Shown here in pieces: positions 1 to 5,878 of a stretch of 5,878 bases of DNA. The stretch is from an uncultured beta proteobacterium. Its GTDB lineage: Bacteria > Pseudomonadota > Gammaproteobacteria > Burkholderiales > Rhodocyclaceae. The position numbers and the translations under genes were made by a program. Each line of letters opens with the position of its first letter. Positions within the stretch are counted from its first letter, which is position 1. Where the stretch lies: assembly GCA_903930395.1 (NCBI GenBank), contig CAIYYE010000235.1:1-5878 (forward strand). The letters are read 5' to 3'. The notes beneath the pieces are model-generated. The model searched no databases, had not been told where the DNA came from, and was given only the letters and a program-made list of their open reading frames with translations.

Positions 1-374
1 AACTCGTCGCCGCGCCCGGAGGCGAGCACCGGGTCGAAGATGAGCGGAATGTCGGGGTAGTCTGAAACAATTTCAGCCACAGCCAGCACATTTTCGACGC
101 TGCCCAGCATGCCGATCTTGAAGGCGACGACCGGCATGTCCTCAAGAACCGTGCGCGCCTGCTGCTCGAGCAACTCGGCGCTGACCGGGTGCACGCTCTG
201 GACACCGACCGTGTCCTGGACGGTCAGTGCGGTCAGGGCGCTCAGCGGGTGGCAGCCCAGGCTGACCAGGGTCAGGATGTCGGCCTGCATGCCGGCACCG
301 GCCGACGGGTCGCTGGCGGAAAATACCAAGACCATCGGCGGACAGGGCGGGGTCGGGGGGGTGGAGTTCATCAT
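1..374 (-). CDS. thiD: Hydroxymethylpyrimidine/phosphomethylpyrimidine kinase ThiD, N-terminal part, cut by the window edge
   Basis: ThiD phosphorylates 4-amino-5-hydroxymethyl-2-methylpyrimidine and then its monophosphate, using ATP, to supply the pyrimidine half of thiamin in the cytoplasm. Only 124 codons are visible; full ThiD proteins are about 265 residues. Seen by my own translation: the ribokinase-fold opening SDPSAGAGMQAD (residues 21-32), equivalent to the GTDPSGGAGIQAD stretch of E. coli ThiD, then TVQDTVGVQSV (51-61), KIGML (86-90) and FDPVLASGRGDE (113-124), which matches the DPVM-type substrate loop. The start at 374 is preferred because AAGGG (387-383 on the minus strand) lies 8 bases upstream. 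ATG at 371 is next best, and Met14 has no ribosome binding site. The first 13 residues are proline-rich and precede the conserved fold. The gene is divergent from pilG and is probably not functionally linked to it. Family assignment is firm; the C-terminal half cannot be judged. Confidence 0.93.
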   Translation of the reverse strand, partial: MMNSTPPTPPCPPMVLVFSASDPSAGAGMQADILTLVSLGCHPLSALTALTVQDTVGVQSVHPVSAELLEQQARTVLEDMPVVAFKIGMLGSVENVLAVAEIVSDYPDIPLIFDPVLASGRGDE

Positions 375-382
375 TTTTCGCA

Positions 383-387
383 CCCTT
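383..387 (-). promoter_or_regulatory. Ribosome binding site of thiD
   Basis: On the minus strand this reads AAGGG, followed by 8 bases and then the ATG at 374. It decides the thiD start, since the alternative internal ATG (Met14) is preceded only by a C-rich stretch with no purine run. Confidence 0.6.
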
Positions 388-422
388 GGCGGGGGCGGAG
401 GGGATTGGGTAAGATGGCTGCG

Positions 423-428
423 ATTTTA
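423..428 (-). promoter_or_regulatory. Candidate -10 element for thiD
   Basis: The minus strand reads TAAAAT here, five of six matches to the sigma-70 -10 consensus, 48 bases upstream of the thiD start. The best -35 at a usual spacing is only TTCGGG (450-445, 16-base spacer), so the promoter call rests mainly on the -10 and on position. This is an inference. Confidence 0.35.
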
Positions 429-485
429 TCCGAATCCTGAGGCTCCCGAAGCGCTCATCCGGAAGCTGTAACACTGTTATTGGCA

Positions 486-516
486 TTGCATTGGAGTAAT
501 ACTTCCGTAGTATGAT
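486..516 (+). promoter_or_regulatory. Candidate sigma-70-type promoter of the pilGHIJ-chpA operon
   Basis: TATGAT at 511-516 matches the -10 consensus at five of six bases and lies 55 bases upstream of the pilG start, in the AT-rich part of the intergenic region. The upstream -35 candidate TTGCAT (486-491) has a long 19-base spacer. TTGGAG (491-496) would give only 14. A second possible -10, TAATAC (497-502), has no good -35. The region is a likely promoter, but the exact elements are uncertain and an activator could compensate for the weak -35. Confidence 0.4.
497..515. repeat. Short inverted repeat overlapping the candidate pilG -10 box
   Basis: ATACT (499-503) and AGTAT (509-513) are perfect inverted arms around the 5-base centre TCCGT. 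With the outer bases the arms read TAATACT and AGTATGA, pairing at six of seven positions. The right arm overlaps TATGAT (511-516), so a protein bound here would cover the -10 element. The repeat is short enough to occur by chance; an operator role is inference. Confidence 0.35.
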
Positions 517-557
517 GCACCGATACCGACAGAGCCTCGACCAGAGGCGCAAGGGAT

Positions 558-563
558 AGGGGA
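558..563 (+). promoter_or_regulatory. Ribosome binding site of pilG
   Basis: AGGGGA is followed by 8 bases and the GTG at 572. A second purine run, AAGGAA (565-570), is only one base from the GTG and so too close to serve it. The well-spaced AGGGGA supports GTG as the start. Confidence 0.55.
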
Positions 564-571
564 CAAGGAAA

Positions 572-982
572 GTGGCTGATTTATCCAGACTGCGCGGCGT
601 CAGGGTCATGGTCATCGACGATAGCAATACGATACGGCGCAGCGCCGAGATATTTCTCGTCCAGGCCGGGTGTCAGGTCGTCCTTGCCGAAGATGGGTTC
701 GACGCGCTGGCCAAGATTGCCGACCATCACCCCGCTGTCATCTTCTGCGACATCATGATGCCGCGCCTAGACGGCTATCAGACCTGTTCGCTGATCAAGA
801 AAAATCCAAAGTTCAAGGCCACGCCGGTCATCATGCTGTCGTCCAAGGATGGCCTGTTTGATCGGGCGCGCGGCCGCATGGTCGGTTCCGACCAGTATCT
901 GACCAAGCCATTCACCAAGGACAGCCTGCTGCAGACCGTTGCAACATTTGCCTTGCCGGCCGAGACAGAACCCAATTCGTAG
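572..982 (+). CDS. pilG: PilG, CheY-like response regulator of the Pil-Chp system
   Basis: PilG is a single-domain receiver that takes phosphate from the ChpA kinase. In Pseudomonas it promotes pilus extension, twitching and cAMP signalling. The 136-residue protein is a complete receiver with only short flanks: acidic pair D16/D17 in VMVIDDS, phosphoacceptor D60 in FCDIMMPRLDGYQ, switch residue S90 in VIMLSSKDG and conserved K112 in LTKPF. These, and the stretch DGFDALAKIA, closely match Pseudomonas PilG, which has about the same length. There is no output domain. Translation starts at GTG 572. The first in-frame ATG (608) lies inside the first beta strand and would remove part of it. PilG is the first gene of the operon, 23 bases before pilH. 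Identification is firm. Confidence 0.96.
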   Translation: MADLSRLRGVRVMVIDDSNTIRRSAEIFLVQAGCQVVLAEDGFDALAKIADHHPAVIFCDIMMPRLDGYQTCSLIKKNPKFKATPVIMLSSKDGLFDRARGRMVGSDQYLTKPFTKDSLLQTVATFALPAETEPNS

Positions 983-993
983 AATTTGTAGTT

Positions 994-1000
994 CAGGGAG
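994..1000 (+). promoter_or_regulatory. Ribosome binding site of pilH
   Basis: CAGGGAG lies 5 bases before the ATG at 1006, within the 23-base gap after pilG. It is a good Shine-Dalgarno sequence and sets the pilH start. Confidence 0.65.
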
Positions 1001-1005
1001 AACAC

Positions 1006-1371
1006 ATGCCTGTAAAAAATATCCTGGTTGTTGACGACTCGCCCACCGAGCGGTTCTTTACCGTCGATGTGCTGACCAAGGCGGGCTATCAGGTGACCAC
1101 CGCAGAAAATGGTGAAGAAGGCATCGCCAAGGCCAAGGCCACCAAGCCCGACCTTATCCTCATGGATGTCGTGATGCCCGGGCTGAACGGCTATCAGGCA
1201 ACGCGTACCTTGAGCCGCGATGAAGAAACAAAAAATATCCCGATCATCGTCTGTACGTCCAAGGGGCAGGAGACGGACAAGATCTGGGGTTTGCGTCAGG
1301 GGGCGATAGACTATCTCGTCAAGCCGCTGATTCCTGAAGAACTGTTGCAGCGCGTGGCGGCCCTGCCGTAA
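1006..1371 (+). CDS. pilH: PilH, CheY-like response regulator of the Pil-Chp system
   Basis: PilH is the second stand-alone receiver of the pathway. In Pseudomonas it is linked to pilus retraction and to damping of the response, possibly as a phosphate sink. The 121-residue protein shows acidic pair D10/D11 in VVDDSPTE, phosphoacceptor D54 in LMDVVMPGLNGYQATR, T84 in IVCTSKGQETDKIWG and K106 in YLVKP. The blocks DSPTE, MPGLNG and GQETDK distinguish PilH from PilG and agree with Pseudomonas PilH at about 121 residues. All receiver residues are present, so it should be phosphorylatable. It is followed after 5 bases by pilI, suggesting translational coupling. Identification is firm. Confidence 0.96.
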   Translation: MPVKNILVVDDSPTERFFTVDVLTKAGYQVTTAENGEEGIAKAKATKPDLILMDVVMPGLNGYQATRTLSRDEETKNIPIIVCTSKGQETDKIWGLRQGAIDYLVKPLIPEELLQRVAALP

Positions 1372-1376
1372 CCGGG

Positions 1377-1889
1377 ATGGCGCGCAAAACAAGCCTTCGC
1401 GACTTCCAGGAATATCTGGCGACGCGCCTGACCAATGCGGCCAGGGGGCAGGGCTCGTCGTCCTGGCTCGGGGTCGAGGCCGGTGGCGAATCCTGGCTGG
1501 TCGATCTTTCGGATGGTGGCGAAATCGTCCAGGCGTCCCAGTTGGCGCCGGTCCCCATGACGCGTCCGTGGTTTGCCGGAATCGCCAATATTCGCGGCAA
1601 CCTGCATGCGGTCAGTGATTTTTCACTCTTCCGCGGCGGTCCGCCCATCGTCCAGAATGCCAATGCGCGACTGCTGCTGGTCGGCACCCGCCACGGGGTC
1701 AATGCCGCCCTGCTCGTCTCGCGCATGCTCGGTCTGAAAAATCCGGAAGACTTCACCGTCGAGCCGGAGGATGCAGCGATGCCGGTCTGGGGTCGGCAGC
1801 GTTTTGCCGATACGCAGGGAAAAGTCTGGCACAAGCTTTCGGTGCGCGAACTGCTCGCCGATCAGGAATTTATGAATATCGGGGTTTGA
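1377..1889 (+). CDS. pilI: PilI, CheW-like adaptor protein of the Pil-Chp system
   Basis: PilI is a cytoplasmic CheW-domain protein that couples the PilJ receptor to the CheA-like kinase ChpA. The 170-residue protein is slightly shorter than Pseudomonas PilI (about 178, from memory). The CheW fold occupies most of it: a beta strand ending SWLVDL (residues 39-44), the block [20 protein letters not shown] (65-84), which matches the CheW pattern G-x-x-N-x-R-G-x-x-x-x-V-x-D-L, and a second subdomain from about residue 97 (ARLLLVG). An N-terminal helix (about 5-22) precedes the fold. ATG 1377 follows the pilH stop by 5 bases and has no real Shine-Dalgarno sequence beyond GGG directly against the start, so translation probably depends on ribosomes finishing pilH. 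Order and fold make the call firm. Confidence 0.94.
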   Translation: MARKTSLRDFQEYLATRLTNAARGQGSSSWLGVEAGGESWLVDLSDGGEIVQASQLAPVPMTRPWFAGIANIRGNLHAVSDFSLFRGGPPIVQNANARLLLVGTRHGVNAALLVSRMLGLKNPEDFTVEPEDAAMPVWGRQRFADTQGKVWHKLSVRELLADQEFMNIGV

Positions 1890-1916
1890 CAGAGGGTTTT
1901 CGCCCCAGCCCCTTGT

Positions 1917-1921
1917 GGAGG
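1917..1921 (+). promoter_or_regulatory. Ribosome binding site of pilJ
   Basis: GGAGG with a 6-base spacer to ATG 1928. It decides the pilJ start against an in-frame TTG at 1886 that overlaps the end of pilI and has no comparable site. Confidence 0.75.
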
Positions 1922-1927
1922 ATTTCC

Positions 1928-4048
1928 ATGGCTTTCAGCTTCAAGCTTCCGAAGATTTCTGGTTTTGGCAATGGCGGCTCATCCGATCAGATGACCGTTT
2001 CATCCGAGATGCCAGCCGCAAAAATGCCATTGCCGGCATTCCTTGCCGACCAGCCTGTCGAACAGCAGATGAAGACTCTGGGCGGCATCTTCGTCGCCCT
2101 GCTGTTGCTGATTGCCGGCCTGGTCTTCCACGACAATCGTGAGTCGACGCATAACACCGCCTACATTGCGGCATCCGGTGAAATGCGCATGCTCTCGCAA
2201 CGCCTCGCCAAAGCGTCAACGCTGGCGCTGCAGGGTAACGTCGTGGCTTTTGCCCAGTTGAAGGAGTCGCGCGAGACCTTCGGCAAGCTCTTCGACCGGC
2301 TGGCGAATGGTGGCGAACTGGGCGCGGTCAGTGTGCCGCCCTCGTCCGACGATGTTCGCCCACAGCTTGAAGCCCTTGCCGTGCTCTGGGCTTCGACCGA
2401 CAAGGATGCGGAAACGGTAATTGCCCAGGAGGCGAACCTGGTGTCGCTGGGCAAGAACGTGGCCACCATCGACAACAAGAACTCGACCATGCTTGAGCTG
2501 ACCGAGCAACTGGCTGCGCTCAAGCTGCAAGCGGGTGCCGGTTCCCGCGATATCGCCTCGTCCAGCCAACTGGTCATGCTGACCCAGCGGATTGCCAAGA
2601 ATGCGTCCGCGCTGCTCGTCGGCGACGAAATCAATCCTGAAGTCGCCTTCCTGCTCGGCAAGGACACCAATGCCTTCCGCGACATTCTTAGCGCTCTGGG
2701 CAAGGGCAGCAACGATGCCGACAGCCGTGGTCGCCTTGACAGTCTCGATGTGGCCTTCAAGGAATATCAGAGCGCCATTGCAAGCATTCTCGGCAACATG
2801 CAGCCGCTCGTTCTTTCCAAGCAGGCCGGCTCGCGGATTTTCCGCGAGAGTGAGGACCTGCTGAAGGCGACCGATGAACTGGCCTCCGGTTATCAGCGGA
2901 GTCTGAGCGAGCGTGGCGTGTATATCGTGCTGCTGCTCTCGCTGGGTTTGGTGGCACTGGCCACCCTCGCCCTGCTGGCCAAGATTTACCTGGCGGATAC
3001 GGGAAGCCGTGCCGAGCAGGCCGAAGGGCAGCGTCAAGCCTCGGAGCAGACCAACCGCGAAAACCAGGACGCTATTTTGCGCCTGATGAACGAACTGGGC
3101 GACCTGGCCGACGGCGACCTGACCGTAACCGCGACCGTGAGCGAGAACATCACGGGCGCCATCGCCGACTCGATCAACTACACCATTGAAGAACTGCGCG
3201 TGCTGGTCGGTCGTATCAATGACGCGGCCAACCGCGTGACCGCCGCCACCGAAATCGCCCGCCTGACTTCGGCCGAACTGCTCGACGCGGCCGAACGGCA
3301 GTCCTCCGAAATTCAGGAAGCCGGCCAGTCGGCGCTGGAAATGGCGCGCTCGATGTCGGAAGTTTCCGGCAACGCCACGCAGTCCGCCCAGGTTGCCCGG
3401 CAATCGCTGCAGGCTGCCGAAAAAGGTACGCTGGCCGTGCAGGACTCGATCAAGGGCATGAACGAAATTCGTAACCAGATCCAGGAAACCTCGAAGCGAA
3501 TCAAACGACTCGGTGAAAGCTCGCAGGAGATCGGTGAAATCGTGGAACTGATTTCCGACATTACCGAACAGACCAACGTGCTGGCTCTGAACGCCGCCAT
3601 TCAGGCTGCTTCGGCCGGTGACGCCGGACGCGGCTTTACGGTGGTTGCCGAGGAAGTGCAGCGACTGGCCGAACGCTCCGGTGAGGCGACGAAACAGATC
3701 GCGGCCATTGTGAAAACGATTCAGACCGACACCCAGGATGCGGTGTCCGCCATGGAACAATCGACCCGCGGTGTGGTCGAGGGCGCCAAGCTGTCCGACG
3801 CGGCCGGTCAGGCGCTGTCCGAGATTGGCGACGTGTCGCGCAATCTGGCCGACCTGATTCAGAGCATTTCCACCTCGACCCAGAATCAGGCGGATTCGGC
3901 CACCCAGGTGGCGCGCCTGATGCAGGACATCCTGCACGTGACGGAACAGACGACGGCCGGTACGCAGCGCACGGCGCTGGCGGTCGACGAATTGACCGCA
4001 CTGGCCTCCGAACTGAAGGGTTCGGTTGCCGGCTTCAAGGTTGACTGA
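1928..4048 (+). CDS. pilJ: PilJ, methyl-accepting chemoreceptor of the Pil-Chp system
   Basis: PilJ is the inner-membrane receptor that senses pilus or surface state and controls ChpA through PilI. The product is 706 residues; Pseudomonas PilJ is about 682. Order: cytoplasmic tail of about 50 residues, TM1 about 51-67 ([14 protein letters not shown]), periplasmic region about 68-330 with two PilJ-type helical modules marked by MLSQRLAK (88-95) and MLTQRIAK (217-224), TM2 about 331-352, HAMP-like segment about 383-435 ([12 protein letters not shown]), and a long MCP coiled coil with its hairpin tip near [20 protein letters not shown] (554-573). The tip carries IQAA where flagellar receptors have IEAA, as in Pseudomonas PilJ. 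The C-terminus (VAGFKVD) has no NWETF-type CheR-docking tail. The start at ATG 1928 rests on its strong ribosome binding site, 38 bases after pilI. Identification is firm. Confidence 0.96.
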   Translation: MAFSFKLPKISGFGNGGSSDQMTVSSEMPAAKMPLPAFLADQPVEQQMKTLGGIFVALLLLIAGLVFHDNRESTHNTAYIAASGEMRMLSQRLAKASTLALQGNVVAFAQLKESRETFGKLFDRLANGGELGAVSVPPSSDDVRPQLEALAVLWASTDKDAETVIAQEANLVSLGKNVATIDNKNSTMLELTEQLAALKLQAGAGSRDIASSSQLVMLTQRIAKNASALLVGDEINPEVAFLLGKDTNAFRDILSALGKGSNDADSRGRLDSLDVAFKEYQSAIASILGNMQPLVLSKQAGSRIFRESEDLLKATDELASGYQRSLSERGVYIVLLLSLGLVALATLALLAKIYLADTGSRAEQAEGQRQASEQTNRENQDAILRLMNELGDLADGDLTVTATVSENITGAIADSINYTIEELRVLVGRINDAANRVTAATEIARLTSAELLDAAERQSSEIQEAGQSALEMARSMSEVSGNATQSAQVARQSLQAAEKGTLAVQDSIKGMNEIRNQIQETSKRIKRLGESSQEIGEIVELISDITEQTNVLALNAAIQAASAGDAGRGFTVVAEEVQRLAERSGEATKQIAAIVKTIQTDTQDAVSAMEQSTRGVVEGAKLSDAAGQALSEIGDVSRNLADLIQSISTSTQNQADSATQVARLMQDILHVTEQTTAGTQRTALAVDELTALASELKGSVAGFKVD

Positions 4049-4066
4049 CGAAAATCGCGAGAGAAC

Positions 4067-5878
4067 ATGAACGCGGCAACGGAATTTGATTTGGGCCCAC
4101 TGACCTGGGTCAAGGGCGAAATTGACCAGGCCTTGCAGCGCGCCGAGCTGGCGCTCGACGAGTACGTCGCGAGCGCCGACCGGACGCAGCTCAAATTCTG
4201 TCGCACCCATGTTCACCAGGTGCACGGTGCCCTGGCCATGGTCGGGCTGGATGGCGTAGCGCTGCTTACCGAATCGACCGAGGCCCTGCTCTCCGGCATG
4301 GAAGAGGAGCGCTTGCCTTCCGGGGATATGGCGGTTGCCGTGCTGCGTCAGACCATGAGCGCCCTGCACCAGTATCTCGACGACCTGATGGCCGGCGAGC
4401 CGAACCGGCCGCTCGTGCTGCTTCCTGTCTATCAGGCGCTGGAAGAGGCGCGCGGCTCGTCCGGGGCGCATCCCTGCGATTTGTTTTTTCCCGATCTCTC
4501 GCGCCGTCCGCCAAAACGCGAAACTGAAGTTCCCGTTCTCGATGCCGAACAGCTTCTGCGTACGCTCAAGGTCAAGCGCATGCAGTTCCAGAAGGGCTTG
4601 CTCAGCTGGCTGAGAGAGCCGGCCCGGGCCGAGGCCGGCCGGCGCATGATGCGCGATGCCATTGCTGAAATCGAGGCCGTCCAGCCAACGCCGGCGGCGC
4701 GCTCCTTCTGGTGGATTTCGCTGGCTGTGCTTGATGCACTGGCGGGGCCCGCCGGTAGTGCCGATCGTTCGTCACGCCAGCTCTGTTCCCGCATCGATGC
4801 CCAGATCCGGCGTCTGGTCGGCGGTTCGAACAATGTCGCCGAGCGCGTCCTGCGCGAAGCACTCTATTTCATTGCCCAGGCACCAGCCGAGTTGAACCCG
4901 GAAATCGCCGCGGTGCAATCGACCTTCGGCCTGGCCGAACTGTTGCCGAATCCCGTTGCGCACGTGGCCGTGCAGCCGCATCAGGCCGAGTTGCGCAAAT
5001 TGCGCGAGACCCTGGCCCTGGCTGAAGATTTCTGGAACCGCTTCTGCACCGGCAATAGCGGAAGCCTGAGCGGATTCGCCGACAATGCGCGCCTTTGCGC
5101 CCAACTGACCGGCGAGATCGGCCAGACCGATCTGAAGCGCCTCGGTCAGGGGCTGGGCGCCATCGCCAACTGGTTGTCGGAAGATGTCTCGCGCTTCAGT
5201 GATACGGTGGCCATGGAAGTGGCCACCACCATCCTGCTGCTCGAAAACGCGCACGAAAATTTCCAGCGTCTGGGTACCGACTTCGCCCAACAGGTCGATC
5301 TCATGGTCGCCCGTCTCTACGCCTGCATCGCCGGTCGGCCAACGCCCGACGACGCCGGCATTCCGCTCCTCGACGAGATGAGCCGGCGAGCCCAGGAAAA
5401 ACTCCTGATCGGTCAGGTCGGACGGGAAATCCAGAACAACCTGGCCCAGATCGAACAGGCGCTCGACGCCTTTTTCCGCGATCCGGCCAAGGCGCACGAC
5501 CTTATCCAGCTCGATCACCCGATCAAGCAGATCAGCGGTGCGCTGGCCATGCTCGGACATTTCCCGGCGGTCGCCAGCCTCAAGGAATGCGCCGCCAGCA
5601 TCCAGCAGTTCGCGCAGCCGGACTATCAGCCCGCCAGTGCTGACTTTGAAACGGTAGCCGATCAACTCTCGATGCTGGGTTTCTTCGTCGACTCGCTGCA
5701 AAACGGCGAAACCGATTTCGACGCCTTTGTCCGGCGCATGAACGGCGAAACCTCGGATGAAGAGGTGCCGGAACCGGAGGCGTCTGCGCTCCCGACCGTT
5801 GAGGTGCTCCTCGCACAACAGGCCCGTGACACGCATGTTCTGGTCGAAGCGCTCAAGGAAGCGCCGGAAGATGCGCGG
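4067..5878 (+). CDS. chpA: ChpA/PilL, CheA-like hybrid histidine kinase, N-terminal 604 codons, open at the window end
   Basis: ChpA is the large CheA-like kinase of the pathway. It autophosphorylates, passes phosphate through Hpt modules and feeds PilG and PilH. Pseudomonas ChpA has nearly 2,500 residues, so only the N-terminal phosphotransfer region is seen. Frame 4067-5878 is open throughout. Module 1 (about 10-110) begins LTWVKGEI, as in Pseudomonas ChpA, and has HQVHGALAMVG (50-60) with H50 at the Hpt phosphoacceptor position. A second helical stretch (about 305-425) lacks an aligned histidine. A third (about 445-545) has KQISGALAMLG (487-497) with lysine at the phosphoacceptor position. 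Residues 560-575 form an acidic, proline-containing linker (SDEEVPEPEA). The kinase core, CheW and receiver domains would lie beyond the window. ATG 4067 follows pilJ by 18 bases with a modest GAGAGA site 5 bases upstream. Family call is firm; module boundaries are estimates. Confidence 0.92.
   Translation, partial: MNAATEFDLGPLTWVKGEIDQALQRAELALDEYVASADRTQLKFCRTHVHQVHGALAMVGLDGVALLTESTEALLSGMEEERLPSGDMAVAVLRQTMSALHQYLDDLMAGEPNRPLVLLPVYQALEEARGSSGAHPCDLFFPDLSRRPPKRETEVPVLDAEQLLRTLKVKRMQFQKGLLSWLREPARAEAGRRMMRDAIAEIEAVQPTPAARSFWWISLAVLDALAGPAGSADRSSRQLCSRIDAQIRRLVGGSNNVAERVLREALYFIAQAPAELNPEIAAVQSTFGLAELLPNPVAHVAVQPHQAELRKLRETLALAEDFWNRFCTGNSGSLSGFADNARLCAQLTGEIGQTDLKRLGQGLGAIANWLSEDVSRFSDTVAMEVATTILLLENAHENFQRLGTDFAQQVDLMVARLYACIAGRPTPDDAGIPLLDEMSRRAQEKLLIGQVGREIQNNLAQIEQALDAFFRDPAKAHDLIQLDHPIKQISGALAMLGHFPAVASLKECAASIQQFAQPDYQPASADFETVADQLSMLGFFVDSLQNGETDFDAFVRRMNGETSDEEVPEPEASALPTVEVLLAQQARDTHVLVEALKEAPEDAR
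4226..4246 (+). repeat. First copy of a duplicated Hpt motif in chpA
   Basis: These 21 bases encode GALAMVG of module 1 and match 5537-5557 (GALAMLG of module 3) at 18 of 21 bases. The pair marks homologous modules within one gene rather than a mobile repeat. Confidence 0.6.
5537..5557 (+). repeat. Second copy of the duplicated Hpt motif in chpA
   Basis: This segment matches 4226-4246 at 18 of 21 bases in the same reading frame. The encoded motif is kept, but the residue four positions before its glycine is lysine instead of histidine. Confidence 0.6.

Larger units (their letters stand above)
375..571. other. Divergent intergenic region between thiD and pilG
   Basis: These 197 bases separate two divergent genes and should hold both promoters. 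The left part is G-rich on the + strand (G-runs at 391-395, 400-403 and 407-409). The middle, around 465-516, is clearly more AT-rich than the coding sequence and contains three ATTG repeats and a short inverted repeat. I see no coding frame with a recognisable product and no RNA gene. From memory, some betaproteobacteria have a rubredoxin gene between thiD and pilG. No rubredoxin-type CxxC pair is encoded here. Confidence 0.7.

Noticed and set aside
109..471. Plus-strand open frames of 120 and 83 codons over thiD and the intergenic region
   Set aside because: They are antisense to ThiD, low in complexity and without any recognisable product.
481..496. A possible sigma-54 site, TGGCAT followed by TGGAG
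   Set aside because: The -24 part resembles the consensus, but the -12 part lacks the essential GC at the right distance, so the match is not convincing.
142..627. A 161-codon minus-strand frame running from pilG through the intergenic region into thiD
   Set aside because: It uses a different frame from the ThiD protein, which is recognised by its conserved motifs, and it would overlap pilG.
1886..1928. An upstream TTG start that would add 14 residues to PilJ
   Set aside because: It overlaps the pilI stop and has no ribosome binding site, whereas ATG 1928 has GGAGG at ideal spacing.
2216..4471. A 751-codon open frame on the minus strand opposite pilJ and the start of chpA
   Set aside because: It lies antisense to a clearly recognised MCP gene, crosses into chpA, has a composition rich in Gly, Arg, Gln and His typical of the reverse of GC-rich coding sequence, and shows no recognisable domain.
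4772..5836. A 354-codon open frame on the minus strand opposite chpA
   Set aside because: The + strand frame is open for 604 codons and matches the ChpA N-terminus; the antisense frame follows from codon bias and has no family features.
1..5878. Search by eye for insertion sequences, CRISPR repeats, tRNA or rRNA genes and integration sites
   Set aside because: No terminal inverted repeats, transposase-like proteins, regularly spaced repeats or RNA gene signatures were seen; the window is almost fully coding and has uniform style.

Overview
The window carries the start of a Pil-Chp (type IV pilus, chemotaxis-like) signalling operon on the + strand: pilG, pilH, pilI, pilJ and the first 604 codons of chpA (also called pilL). 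A divergent, incomplete thiD (thiamin biosynthesis kinase) lies at the left edge on the - strand. The GC-rich composition, the thiD-pilG arrangement and the sequence character of PilG, PilH and PilJ suggest a betaproteobacterium, perhaps of the Rhodocyclales. That placement is inferred from gene order and remembered protein sequences, not from a search.

Layout: 1-374 (-) holds the N-terminal 124 codons of ThiD. Positions 375-571 are a divergent intergenic region with candidate promoters for both sides, a short inverted repeat over the likely pilG -10 box, and no gene. Then come pilG (572-982), pilH (1006-1371), pilI (1377-1889), pilJ (1928-4048) and chpA (4067 to the window end, open). The gaps between the five pil genes are 23, 5, 38 and 18 bases. 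No terminator-like hairpin with a T-run was seen in them, so they read as one transcription unit.

How the genes work together: PilJ is the inner-membrane chemoreceptor that senses pilus or surface state. PilI is the CheW-like adaptor linking it to ChpA, the large histidine kinase with several Hpt-type modules. PilG and PilH are stand-alone CheY-like response regulators phosphorylated through ChpA. In Pseudomonas this pathway controls the pilus extension and retraction motors, twitching motility, and cAMP-dependent surface sensing. ThiD belongs to a separate pathway and is only a neighbour.

The content is mostly a well-known system and I see no clearly new one. The points most worth a second look are the degenerate Hpt-like modules in the N-terminal part of ChpA, the absence of a pilK methyltransferase gene between pilJ and chpA, a long N-terminal cytoplasmic tail on PilJ, and the structured divergent regulatory region.
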